Source: Bdellovibrionia bacterium
GTDB lineage: Bacteria > Bdellovibrionota > Bdellovibrionia > Bdellovibrionales > JAGQZY01
Direction of reading: 5' to 3'
Assembly: GCA_030427805.1 (NCBI GenBank)
Contig: JAUICP010000004.1
Coordinates: forward strand, 286,705 to 350,704
Length of the DNA: 64,000 nucleotides
Shown: positions 46,264 to 54,240 of the stretch, piece after piece
Layout of the letters: each line of letters begins with the position of its first letter
How positions within the stretch are numbered: the stretch's first letter is position 1
Made by a program: the position numbers and the translations under genes
The notes under the pieces: model-generated
Told to the model about the DNA's origin: nothing
Seen by the model: only the letters and a program-made list of their open reading frames with translations
Databases searched by the model: none

Positions 46264-47550
46264 CTAATTCAACTCTGGATCGTAGACCTGTCCTTCAAAC
46301 AGCATACGACCCGAACTTTTTTGGTACATCAAAAATAAAAAAGGTTTATCAAATTTCAAAACGAGAGGTTCTTCTGGCTTAGGCATTCCGCCGGCTCGCA
46401 TTCCTAAAACTGTGGCAGATGCGGCTTCAACACCATTCTCATCAATTGCAAAGAAATTACCCTGTATGGCTTCCGAAATGATGAAATCACCTTTTTCTTT
46501 GAGAAAACCATCCAATTCTAAGTTGGGTGATTGCGTGAGTATCTCTAGGCCTTCTTTTCGCAAAACACTCATAAGCTTCAATTTATTTTTGATTTTAAAC
46601 TTTGGTAAAAATAACTCTACTTTTTGCGAATACCTTGATTCGAAGAGAGTTTTTAGGGGAGTTTTTGCAATATGCTCCTTTGTCTTTTCGATAGAAGCCT
46701 CCGGTCGAAGAAACCAGAACTCAATATCGGGAGCGTCAATAAGAACCTGAACCGCCTGAAAATGCTCGCCCTTGACGAAATTGAAATGTTCTTTTTTGTA
46801 CATCATTTCAACTTTTTTTGTACTACCCGTGTCTAAGGTAAAGTCAACTTTTTGGTTACTCTCTTCTTTAAACTTGTCTTGCCATGATGACTTTAGGTAA
46901 AGAGTGTTTATAAGAAGCATCACGGTCTCTTCAGAAATCATATCGAGGAGTTTTTTTACTTTATCCTCTGTCATTTTCTCAATCCAAGAATTAACGGCAT
47001 CGAGTGCCTTTTGATTCTCTTGTTTAAAGTCAAAGCTTTCCATATAGAGACCGAGTTGATTTTTTACAGGGTCTACCGCTTCTGGATCTAGCGAGTATTT
47101 CTTACTTGAAACGAGTCCGAAAGCCAATTTCATCTTGGTGGGGGTATTCTCATTATAATCGCGATGAAAATGGTCAATATGGTCTACCGACTCTTTAAGT
47201 GTCAAAAGATGTTCGAGTGGCTTGATTCCCTTCAATTGCAAAAAATTCTCAAGGGCTTGATAGGATTCCCCTTTTGATCCCTGCATCAGTAAGGTGAGTA
47301 CCGCTTCTAAAGATAAGGGTGAAAATACTCCGTTCTCTTTTTCAAAAAGTACGCTACTCCAAAGCTTTCTCGCTTTATCTGTTTTTTCGTTTTTGTATGG
47401 GTTTTGAAAAAGATCTTTGTCATAGCTGTAGGTTTCGCTGGAGGTAGAAATAGCCGCGCTCCTTTTTTTCTCTGTTTTTTTAGATTGATCAAGACAACTC
47501 GCAAGAAAGGTGCAAGCTAGTATACATAGAAGAATATTTCTAAAGTTCAA
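46264..47550 (-). CDS. Lipoprotein serpin (serine/cysteine protease inhibitor)
   Basis: This 428-residue protein has a canonical lipobox LASC (Cys19) and then a full serpin fold: NGVFSPLSLEAVLTLLMQGS near the start, LLINTLYLKSSW in the middle and KFDKPFLFLMYQ near the end. The reactive-centre loop keeps the inhibitory hinge E-N-G-V-E-A-A-S-A-T (371-380; P17 to P8), the small-residue pattern needed for loop insertion. Counting from the hinge puts P1 near Gly387 in GMRAGGM, so target specificity is unclear. The start is TTG with GGAG 6 nt upstream. Bacterial serpins are uncommon. This one would sit on a membrane surface and trap proteases outside the cytoplasm. Confidence 0.92.
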   Translation of the reverse strand: MNFRNILLCILACTFLASCLDQSKKTEKKRSAAISTSSETYSYDKDLFQNPYKNEKTDKARKLWSSVLFEKENGVFSPLSLEAVLTLLMQGSKGESYQALENFLQLKGIKPLEHLLTLKESVDHIDHFHRDYNENTPTKMKLAFGLVSSKKYSLDPEAVDPVKNQLGLYMESFDFKQENQKALDAVNSWIEKMTEDKVKKLLDMISEETVMLLINTLYLKSSWQDKFKEESNQKVDFTLDTGSTKKVEMMYKKEHFNFVKGEHFQAVQVLIDAPDIEFWFLRPEASIEKTKEHIAKTPLKTLFESRYSQKVELFLPKFKIKNKLKLMSVLRKEGLEILTQSPNLELDGFLKEKGDFIISEAIQGNFFAIDENGVEAASATVLGMRAGGMPKPEEPLVLKFDKPFLFLMYQKSSGRMLFEGQVYDPELN

Positions 47551-47764
47551 ATCAGTCTCCGACTTTCGATTAATGATTGAGGATCTAACTCAATATAATA
47601 AGAAAAATCCCAATTGTGGACTCCTATCTCTTCTCTTTTCAAGACAATATCAAAATTGTGTAAAGATCCCCTGGAATCACAAAGGTCCCATTAAGCTCTT
47701 GGTCTAGGTGGCCGATTGAAAGAGATAAGAACTCTTATTCAAAAATTTAACATAGGTATGTCTC

Positions 47765-48178
47765 ATGAATTTAAAGCGCGTCGAAGAACTTGAACTCAGA
47801 TCAACATTAAGTCTGAAAGTAGGAATGAATATTAGGGAGGTTGCTCAATTTTTCCACAAACACAAAATTGGAGCCGCCCCTGTTCTCGGCCAAGATGGAA
47901 AGCTTGCCGGTGTTTTCACCGAGAGAGATCTTCTTTTTAAAGTAGTCTCCCAGTCAAAAGACCCAGACCAAGTCCTACTCGACGAAGTCATGACAAAGGA
48001 CGTTGTTACCGTACGCCCTGATCAATCCCTTCAAGATGCCTATATTTTAATGAATGATATTCGCTGCCGACACCTTCCGGTAGTAGATGCTAGCGGAACG
48101 CTTCTGTCGTTTATCAGTATAAGAGATGTCATGCAGTCGATCATGCAAGAGGTGGTCGATCAATTTATGGCAGCTTAA
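47765..48178 (+). CDS. CBS-domain pair protein
   Basis: This 137-residue cytosolic protein consists of two CBS domains in tandem: the first with 'KIGAAPVLGQDGKLAGVFTE', the second with 'RCRHLPVVDASGTLLSFISI'. Such stand-alone pairs bind adenosine nucleotides and report energy state to partner proteins. The gene is followed by a strong terminator at 48204-48230 that overlaps the convergent zincin gene's last codons. Confidence 0.93.
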   Translation: MNLKRVEELELRSTLSLKVGMNIREVAQFFHKHKIGAAPVLGQDGKLAGVFTERDLLFKVVSQSKDPDQVLLDEVMTKDVVTVRPDQSLQDAYILMNDIRCRHLPVVDASGTLLSFISIRDVMQSIMQEVVDQFMAA

Positions 48179-48203
48179 ATTCAAACTCGAATCGAATTAG
48201 AAG

Positions 48204-48230
48204 AAGGCACTTTTAGTAGTGCCTTTTTTT
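48204..48230 (+). terminator. Factor-independent terminator after the CBS gene
   Basis: AAGGCACT (48204-48211) pairs perfectly with AGTGCCTT (48218-48225) across a 6-nt loop, followed by a T run on the plus strand. Confidence 0.93.
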
Positions 48231-49119
48231 ATATCTCGCGACTGTCGAAAATAGCAGGATCCGATGAACGTCTCATAGGAAACCCGAAAGTATTACGAGT
48301 TCCTTGCCCTTCTTCTCCACCAGCCATGGCAAGTCGCTGCTCGCAGGATCTTGGCACTTGGTCCTCACCAAAAACAGTTTTGAAAAACTCTCTGGCAGGG
48401 GCGCATCCCTTTTCATCGGTCAGAAGTTCTGGATTCGAAACATAGGCTGAAAAAGCCTCTGCAAATTCCTCATTCTTATCTGTCGACCTTGCAGAGTCAG
48501 AGCTCGCATAGCCAGAAACTGCGCAAACTCCGCCACTCATCGCCGCAGTATAAGCATCGTACATCGTCCCTCTTTGAGGTGCTGGCGCTGGCCTATGTCC
48601 AATATAGTGGGCGGCTTCATGCAGAAGTCTTGAAATATTGTTATGGCCATTAGCTCCGTGGTGGCAATGAGCACCGTGGGGATGGTTATGGGGTTCAAAA
48701 GACGCCGCCATAAGTGCTGGTTCATTGAGACAACCAAGACCGCGCAAGGCTTGGTTCGAGGCTCTCATATTTATTCGCGCGCCATCGTAATTGGAGGCTC
48801 CAGTATCGTCTGTAAAGTTAAAAATAACACCACGGTGGCGATCAAAAGTTCGAGCTCCCAATTGATTGAGGGAGTAAACCACCCGAGTTAGGGATTCAAC
48901 AATTTCAGGATTCCCCATGAGGTCTCCTTCTACGGTGACCTCATTTTCGTTAAGGTAGGCCATCTGATTACCCGCTATTTCAGAAGGGAGTTCGGGTAAA
49001 CAGCGACCCTGGGCTCCGTTGGCGACCTCAGAGACTACTGCGAATCCGTAGGCCGATTGAAAACCTCCTAATAGGAGTATCAAAATGATACAATTGAATA
49101 ATTGATTATCTCGCTTCAT
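48229..49119 (-). CDS. Secreted zincin (HExxHxxxH) protein
   Basis: This 296-residue protein has a signal peptide ending near SAYGFA. The zinc site is LLHEAAHYIGH (His167, Glu168, His171 and possibly His175), preceded by a His-rich loop (EPHNHPHGAHCHHGANGH). A later NEEFAEAFSAYVSNP resembles the C-terminal helix element of M34-like secreted zincins. Cys are paired-looking. Proteolysis outside the cell is likely; the substrate is unknown. GAGG lies about 8 nt before the ATG. Confidence 0.72.
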   Translation of the reverse strand: MKRDNQLFNCIILILLLGGFQSAYGFAVVSEVANGAQGRCLPELPSEIAGNQMAYLNENEVTVEGDLMGNPEIVESLTRVVYSLNQLGARTFDRHRGVIFNFTDDTGASNYDGARINMRASNQALRGLGCLNEPALMAASFEPHNHPHGAHCHHGANGHNNISRLLHEAAHYIGHRPAPAPQRGTMYDAYTAAMSGGVCAVSGYASSDSARSTDKNEEFAEAFSAYVSNPELLTDEKGCAPAREFFKTVFGEDQVPRSCEQRLAMAGGEEGQGTRNTFGFPMRRSSDPAIFDSREI

Positions 49120-49297
49120 AAATCTTACCTCGTTTGTACCTAAGGTAATTGCAAAAACATGCCCTAGAAACCCCCAATGGGTCCCTTCTACATTTGAGGA
49201 TGGATTTATTGAATGTCGAAAGCCTTAACAACGTATTGTTTAGCTCCCCACTGTCAAAAAATTATCCTATCTCAGACTGATACAAGTAATTCGGACA

Positions 49298-50458
49298 CTA
49301 AGAAAGTGAATTGAGTAACCAAGCAATAGCCATTACCTGTGGAACAGTAATAATTGGCAAGGCTAGAGCAATTTTCCAATTCTTTGTCGTATCTTTAATT
49401 GCCATGATTTCGGTGTAATCCGTAGAGACCCCCGTCATCAAAAATGCAAATGTATTCCCCGGCGCAGAAGCCTTTGTCAAAAACTGACTGGCCAAGGGGG
49501 CTGACCCCTCAGAACAAACTTCAATGACGGTCGACAGTCCCACCGTGGCAAGAAGCCCTAATAGGGTTGGGCCAAAATAATTTTGAAACTGATCGTCTGT
49601 TAAGACCAATTGAACGATGACAGCCACTACGATCCCAAACAGTAGCCACCTAACCACCATTCGAGACTCCTTAAAGCCCGACACCAATACTTCGATCAAT
49701 CCTGGCCATTTAAAGCTTTTTAAAAGGTCCTTCAAGCTTATGGGTTCACCTTTTTCAAGCTGACTTGGATTTTTAGGCAAGAACCCTTTTTCTACGGCCC
49801 ATTCAAAAACAACTCCAGAAACCAAGGCAATTGCCATTGACAATACAATAATGGCCAAGGTCCACTTGATTCCAATAAGTCCAAATAGAACGATGGTTAA
49901 TCCAAATGAGTTCCAAGGACTGGCTATTAAAAAGGCCATGAGTTGTCCGAGACTGGCTCCAGCCTTATAAAGACGCAAACCAACCATTAAAATGCCGTGA
50001 CTACATAGATCAAAAAAGACTCCCGCAAATGTCGCTTTCAGAACTCCCCGAAAACCCGAGCTACTATTTAAAAAGCCACCCAACTTTGCTTGGGGAAAAC
50101 CCGAAAGCAGTCCAACGAAGAATGCACCGATGACAACCCCCCACCACATTTTGTGAACCAGTTCGTGAGTATGATGGGATGCCTCTTTAAGCCATGGGAG
50201 CTCGATACCAATAAAGGATATGGCGTATAAGACAGCGACAATGAGTAAAGAGGGCCACAGTATTTTATCAAAGGCCAACAAGGCTTTGAGCCCCTTTGCT
50301 TCGGACTTCTGTGTGCTGGGACAGCAGGAAGTAACGACTTTTGGTTCCTCGGGTTCTGGGCAACAACTCGAATGAACCTTTATATCACCTTCCGAATGGC
50401 AGCCCGCCTCGAGATCGTGGTTGTGATCATGATTTCTATTTTTGTGGCCTTCGCTCAT
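49298..50458 (-). CDS. DUF318-family permease, likely copper-linked
   Basis: This 386-residue inner-membrane protein has a metal-binding N-terminus (about 1-50) rich in His and Cys (HDHNHD, GCHSEG, SSCCPE, TSCCPS) and then about eight helices with FFDLCSHGI, IASPWNSFGL and EVCSEGSAPLASQF, features of the DUF318 permease group. Its start overlaps csoR by 4 nt (ATGA), placing it last in the copper operon. Export of copper from the cytoplasm is the best inference, given the regulator; the N-terminal Cys/His cluster may load the transporter. Confidence 0.82.
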   Translation of the reverse strand: MSEGHKNRNHDHNHDLEAGCHSEGDIKVHSSCCPEPEEPKVVTSCCPSTQKSEAKGLKALLAFDKILWPSLLIVAVLYAISFIGIELPWLKEASHHTHELVHKMWWGVVIGAFFVGLLSGFPQAKLGGFLNSSSGFRGVLKATFAGVFFDLCSHGILMVGLRLYKAGASLGQLMAFLIASPWNSFGLTIVLFGLIGIKWTLAIIVLSMAIALVSGVVFEWAVEKGFLPKNPSQLEKGEPISLKDLLKSFKWPGLIEVLVSGFKESRMVVRWLLFGIVVAVIVQLVLTDDQFQNYFGPTLLGLLATVGLSTVIEVCSEGSAPLASQFLTKASAPGNTFAFLMTGVSTDYTEIMAIKDTTKNWKIALALPIITVPQVMAIAWLLNSLS

Positions 50459-50760
50459 TTCATTCTCTTTCTAAAGATTTCCATAAGCTCTTCAATATGC
50501 TCGTCGAGATGGGCGCGATTTTCACTTCGACTGGCCTTTTTTAAACAGTGCTCGAGGTGACGCTCTAGGATTGAGGCTTCAAGCCCCTTAAGTGCACTCG
50601 AAACAGCCTTTGTTTGATTCAAAATATCCACACAATATTTATTTTCTTGAATCATCTTTTGAATTCCTTCGAGCTGACCAATGAGTCGATTAATCCTCTT
50701 GATCTCGGCAGAATGGTCGGCATGTTTAGTGTATTTTTTTGTTTTAGTGACTTCTGGCAT
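50455..50760 (-). CDS. csoR: CsoR-type copper-sensing repressor
   Basis: This 101-residue protein is a CsoR/RcnR/FrmR-family repressor. The copper(I) ligand set of CsoR is complete with exact spacing: Cys43 (in NKYCVD), His68 and Cys72 (in ERHLEHC), that is C, +25 H, +29 C. The tyrosine before Cys43 (a second-shell residue in CsoR) is also present. FrmR- or RcnR-type ligand sets do not fit as well. Apo-CsoR binds a GGG/CCC palindrome and copper releases it. The matching operator (52150-52170) lies at the operon promoter, so this gene is autoregulated. GGAG lies 6 nt before the ATG. Confidence 0.9.
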   Translation of the reverse strand: MPEVTKTKKYTKHADHSAEIKRINRLIGQLEGIQKMIQENKYCVDILNQTKAVSSALKGLEASILERHLEHCLKKASRSENRAHLDEHIEELMEIFRKRMK

Positions 50761-51141
50761 TTAATGCTCCATAAAATGGGGTAACACATAGGCGAAAAGG
50801 CCCCCTACTACAAAAAGAGACAGAGATGAAAAATAGATCTTTCGCGAAATACTGCGAGTTCGCATACACTTCTTTGCAAGCTTCGGATCAACGGGACAGG
50901 GAGCATTTCGACTCTTCCACTGAAGAAAACCACTGAGTGCAAGCATCGATCCAGAAAAAATAAATAAAAGACCCTTATTTTCTGAAAGCCACACGAGCTG
51001 AGGAAACTGAGAAACGAGGCCGGCGAATACAGCACCCGCGCCAAGCGCTACAAATAGTGCTGGAAGAGCACAACAAAAAAGAGTGCTAAACGAAGAGAAA
51101 AGCGTCATAAAATCAAGAAAACTACTTTTTAGCTTTGTCAT
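50761..51141 (-). CDS. MerT-like small membrane protein
   Basis: This 126-residue protein has three to four hydrophobic segments with a vicinal Cys pair in the first (FCCALPALFVALGAG, Cys23-Cys24), the feature MerT uses to accept a metal ion from a periplasmic carrier. Two further Cys (NAPCPVD, KKCMRT) follow in a loop. It overlaps the upstream HMA protein gene by 20 nt and ends 1 nt before csoR starts. In this operon it probably carries copper rather than mercury, receiving it from the CxxC protein. Confidence 0.75.
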   Translation of the reverse strand: MTKLKSSFLDFMTLFSSFSTLFCCALPALFVALGAGAVFAGLVSQFPQLVWLSENKGLLFIFSGSMLALSGFLQWKSRNAPCPVDPKLAKKCMRTRSISRKIYFSSLSLFVVGGLFAYVLPHFMEH

Positions 51142-51550
51142 TTTTCTCTTTCATCATGTGTCCATGGTTACCATCATGTTTGTGATCCATTTTTCCGGGT
51201 TCTTTCTCAGAAGACTTCGAGGAACTCACCATTTTTTCATCAGTACCGATCTTGACGACCTTAAATCCTGCTTCGGTGATAATCTTCGATATTGTCTCAT
51301 CCTTAATCGGGGTTTCTGATTGAACTTCAACGATCTTAGTTGACATATCGACTTTTACATCTTTGACGCCAGAAACTTTCTTAAGATTTTTCTTAATGCC
51401 TTGAGCGCAAAACTGGCATACGACACCGTGAACCTTCGCATATTTAACCGAAGATTTAGATGGGGTTTTTGCTTGGGCAGAAACGCTCAGAAACAAAGTA
51501 ACTAGGGGGATAATAATAAACTTTAAAAATGAGTCATTAATTGTAACCAT
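51122..51550 (-). CDS. Exported HMA-domain metal-binding protein (MerP-like)
   Basis: This 142-residue protein has a signal peptide ending near SAQAKT, one heavy-metal-associated domain with VVCQFCAQGI (Cys45, Cys48), and a His/Met/Lys-rich tail (MDHKHDGNHGHMMK). It should bind Cu(I) in the periplasm and hand it to the membrane partner, as MerP does for MerT. GGAA precedes the ATG by about 6 nt. It overlaps the outer-membrane gene by 28 nt and the MerT-like gene by 20 nt. Confidence 0.88.
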   Translation of the reverse strand: MVTINDSFLKFIIIPLVTLFLSVSAQAKTPSKSSVKYAKVHGVVCQFCAQGIKKNLKKVSGVKDVKVDMSTKIVEVQSETPIKDETISKIITEAGFKVVKIGTDEKMVSSSKSSEKEPGKMDHKHDGNHGHMMKEKNDKAKK

Positions 51551-52140
51551 GACTTTCCTTCCAGTGAAGATCCAAATTCTATTAAAATATTTTGGTAAAA
51601 CAAACGGAGAACAGGCGTGATAATCACATGCTTGTGCATCTCTTTATTGTAATCAAATTGAAAAATATAAAAGGCTTGCCACGACTCATATTTCCCGCGA
51701 AATGGTGAAAACCCGAGCCGAGCTTGGTAGTAGTCAACCTTTTGCCCATCAAGGTCGTAGAGTCCTGCTTTGAAGACTGTGTAGTAGTCACGATCTTCCC
51801 AATCTGTATTCAACTGAATTCTAGAGGCCGAGTCCCCTTCTCGAGGTTTTCCAGCCGCCCCTTGAATATAAAGGTTCGCCTGGGAGTCTTCGAAATTCCC
51901 GCGCCAAGCTAAGACATTAGCCTGAATCATAAAGAACTCGTGGAGCTCATCAGATAGTTGTAAGCGTCCAAACAAGGCGCCCAGTGCAAAATGAGAACTA
52001 AAGGAGTAATGACTCTCAAGAATATTCATGGTTTGATTGCTGGTTGCAGTGAGAACAGAACCTCCCTTGAAGACTACGGGGTGAGCCATCAGTTGGGGAG
52101 ACAAAAATAAAACAAATAGAAGTATAAGAATTCGATTCAT
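51523..52140 (-). CDS. Outer-membrane/periplasmic protein, first gene of copper operon
   Basis: This 205-residue protein has a signal peptide ending near PQLMAHP. Alternating strand-like blocks (SHYSFSSHFALGALFGRL, YYQARLGFSPFRG, HKHVIITPVLRLFYQN) and a C-terminal LQLMTHF suggest a small barrel. No family is recognised. The operon promoter and operator lie directly upstream, and no Shine-Dalgarno precedes the ATG. With TATGGT ending 6 nt ahead of it, the mRNA should begin at or near the AUG, so a leaderless message is likely. Confidence 0.72.
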   Translation of the reverse strand: MNRILILLFVLFLSPQLMAHPVVFKGGSVLTATSNQTMNILESHYSFSSHFALGALFGRLQLSDELHEFFMIQANVLAWRGNFEDSQANLYIQGAAGKPREGDSASRIQLNTDWEDRDYYTVFKAGLYDLDGQKVDYYQARLGFSPFRGKYESWQAFYIFQFDYNKEMHKHVIITPVLRLFYQNILIEFGSSLEGKSWLQLMTHF

Positions 52141-52146
52141 AACTAT

Positions 52147-52175
52147 ACCATATACCCCTATAGGGTATATGTCAA
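52147..52175 (-). promoter_or_regulatory. Copper-operon promoter with CsoR operator in the spacer
   Basis: On the minus strand TTGACA (52175-52170) is followed by a 17-nt spacer and TATGGT (52152-52147), a near-ideal sigma-70 promoter. An interrupted palindrome with 8-bp arms, ATATACCC and GGGTATAT separated by CTATA (plus strand 52150-52170), fills the spacer and touches both boxes. Such T-A-C-C-C / G-G-G-T-A palindromes are CsoR-family operators, and csoR is the fourth gene of the operon. Repressor bound here would block RNA polymerase directly. Confidence 0.88.
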
Positions 52176-52178
52176 CCT

Positions 52179-53738
52179 CTAGTCGACTCGGGTTCCCAGA
52201 AATCTCATACGCGCCATTGAATTCAGCGGAAAGTTCTTTATTTTCGGATGGATGAGGTAGTTTCGAGCCCCCTGGTAGAGCGGGATAATCACAACATTCT
52301 CGGTGAGTAAGATCTCAAGGGACCGATCAATTTTCTGGCTTCGCTCACGTCCGACTGGGTACATTCCAATTTCAGCGACTAATCGGTCGTATTCCTGATT
52401 TTTGAAACCCACGACATTAAAAGCTGAATCCGATGTAAACAGACTCAAAAGAAAGATGGGGTCCGGAAACAAGCTCATCCAACCAATGCGGTACATACCA
52501 GGTGGGTCGTTGTTAATCTTACCGAGATAGGATTTCCACTCTTCATTAAAGAGCTTGAGGTCTACCCCGAGAGACTCCTTAAACTGCCACTGAAGGTTTT
52601 GTGCTAGTAAACTTTGGTTTTCGTCGGTGTAGAAATGGAGTGATAACTCCCTCTTATTCAGTCCCGACGGAGCAGTGGGCTTTGCCGTTTCACCTAAACG
52701 AAATTTTTCGGAGAACATGAGTCCTTCGGGCAGTAAACTCTGGGCCGGCCTAAAGGCATTAGACAATGACTTCACTATCTGCTTTCGATCAACAGCCATC
52801 GCCAGGGTCTTTCTTAGCTTCAGATTATCAAAGGGAGCTTTTTTTAAATTGAAGGCTAAGTACTCGATTGAAATTTCGTTAATGGGATAGAACTCTTTTC
52901 TGCTCTTGTACTTTGGAACAAGCTGCAAAGGAATTGATGTGAGAGCATCGATTTGTCGAGCTTCGAAAAGTCTTAGGGCCGTCGAATCTTCATTGATAAT
53001 TTTAAATCGAATCTGCTCAAGCTTGGCCTTTTCACCATAGTATTTATCATTCCGGACTAGAAGAATCTCTCGATCATGATCCCATTTTTTTAAAATATAA
53101 GGACCAAGGCCAACAAACTTCTCCGCTGCAAATATTTTTTCTCCGTGCTTTTCAAAAAGGTCTTTGCGAAAAGGCATAACACTCATTAAGGCTAAAAGCT
53201 TAGGAAAATAGGCACAGGGGCGATTGAGCTGAAATCGAACGCCCCCATCACCATCGAGAGTAATCCCTACCTTGCTAAAGGTCTTAGTCGTTCCTGTGTT
53301 AAACCCCTTCGCCCCATCGATGACATAGTAGAGAAACGAAAAAAAGGCCCCCGTTTCGGGGTGTAAGAGTCGGGCGAAAGAATCGACAATATGTTGTCCT
53401 TCTAAGGCGACACCATCTGACCACTTAACTCCTTTTTGTATTTTGAAGTTCCATTGCGCAAAATTTTTCGACGATGTCCAACTGGCAAAAAGAGCTTTCT
53501 TTACTTTTATTCCATCCTTGGTTTCTTCTAAATCTAAAAGTGGCTCCATAATATTGAGAAGAATACTACGGGAGGTAACATCGGTTGCTCGATGCCAGTC
53601 GAGACTCGGCGGTTCGCTACTGAGCCTGAGACGCAATTCATTTTCGTTTTTTTCTGATTTTTTTGGAGTACAGGCACTGAGGCTAAAAATTAAAAACAGG
53701 AATAAGGCCGTTGGTAGAATGAAAACTTTTTTCTGAAT
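52179..53738 (-). CDS. Peptide/oligopeptide-binding lipoprotein (SBP family 5)
   Basis: This 519-residue protein is an extracytoplasmic substrate-binding protein of the OppA/DppA type. It begins with a lipoprotein signal peptide (KKVFILPTALFLFLIFSLSAC) and has LRLRLSSEPPSLDWHRATD, 'ILLNIMEPLLDLEE', WNFKIQKGVKWSDGV and the LRKTLAMAVDRKQIV helix of that family. I chose the ATT at 53738 because GGAGG lies exactly 6 nt upstream and the lipobox then sits near residue 22; the in-frame ATG at 53837 has no Shine-Dalgarno and would prefix 33 odd residues. No permease genes adjoin, so it is an orphan binding protein. Confidence 0.82.
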   Translation of the reverse strand: MQKKVFILPTALFLFLIFSLSACTPKKSEKNENELRLRLSSEPPSLDWHRATDVTSRSILLNIMEPLLDLEETKDGIKVKKALFASWTSSKNFAQWNFKIQKGVKWSDGVALEGQHIVDSFARLLHPETGAFFSFLYYVIDGAKGFNTGTTKTFSKVGITLDGDGGVRFQLNRPCAYFPKLLALMSVMPFRKDLFEKHGEKIFAAEKFVGLGPYILKKWDHDREILLVRNDKYYGEKAKLEQIRFKIINEDSTALRLFEARQIDALTSIPLQLVPKYKSRKEFYPINEISIEYLAFNLKKAPFDNLKLRKTLAMAVDRKQIVKSLSNAFRPAQSLLPEGLMFSEKFRLGETAKPTAPSGLNKRELSLHFYTDENQSLLAQNLQWQFKESLGVDLKLFNEEWKSYLGKINNDPPGMYRIGWMSLFPDPIFLLSLFTSDSAFNVVGFKNQEYDRLVAEIGMYPVGRERSQKIDRSLEILLTENVVIIPLYQGARNYLIHPKIKNFPLNSMARMRFLGTRVD

Positions 53739-53749
53739 CTGAAACCTCC
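53736..53749 (-). promoter_or_regulatory. GGAGG Shine-Dalgarno 6 nt before an ATT codon
   Basis: On the minus strand GGAGG (53749-53745) is followed by 6 nt and ATT (53738-53736), then CAG AAA AAA. Initiation here gives MQKKVFILPTALFLF, a good lipoprotein signal. AUU starts are known for infC and pcnB in Escherichia coli. Confidence 0.65.
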
Positions 53750-54237
53750 AAAGAACTATAACAATAGGCCACTCTAATAAGCCCAGTTTGGGTGCTAAAA
53801 CATAACCTAGAAGATCAAATTCTCTTAGTAAAGTCATTAACGAGGCACATTAGAGTTCGCATTTTATTACGAGCGAACAAATGCCATTTTTGCAAAGATC
53901 CTTTATACAACAGTTTTTTTTGCTTCTTTTAAGATACTCTAGTTTCGCAATTTGTAGGTGCCGGTAAATTTGAAGTTTATCAATCGTTCTTTGAGTTTTC
54001 ATAAGTCGATTCTATCGGGATTTCCCCCTAAAATCTAAGAATTTAGACTTTGAAAGTTTTCTGAAATCAAATTGAAAACGAATTGAGCAGAAACGATTCC
54101 TCAGATCTCCAGTAAAATACTACGGGTTTTTCATATAATACCGCCTCAAACTGGAAGCATCGTTCACGATATGTTATAAGAACCTTTCATCGTGCAATTT
54201 AAGTGTCCGAAAAGTCATCTGAAAATGGAGGAAAGCG
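53739..54237. other. Divergent intergenic stretch
   Basis: About 500 bp separate the binding-protein gene (minus) and the BCCT gene (plus), both with AUH starts. A small inverted repeat (TCTAAGAATTTAGA) sits near 54035. The stretch is AT-rich and should hold both promoters, but I find no clear -35/-10 pair and no gene. Confidence 0.4.
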
Positions 54238-54240
54238 ATC
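54227..54240 (+). promoter_or_regulatory. GGAGG Shine-Dalgarno 6 nt before an ATC codon
   Basis: GGAGG (54227-54231) is followed by AAAGCG and ATC (54238-54240), in frame with the BCCT gene. No ATG, GTG or TTG lies in frame between the upstream TGA and the GTG at 54298, which falls inside the first membrane helix. Confidence 0.7.

Noticed and set aside
50761..51550. Mercury resistance (mer) operon
   Set aside because: The MerP- and MerT-like genes sit with a CsoR that carries the Cu(I) ligand set and a CsoR operator; there is no merR or merA.
53835..53837. ATG at 53837 as the start of the peptide-binding lipoprotein
   Set aside because: It lacks a Shine-Dalgarno and would put 33 residues, including an extra hydrophobic stretch, before a perfect lipoprotein signal peptide.
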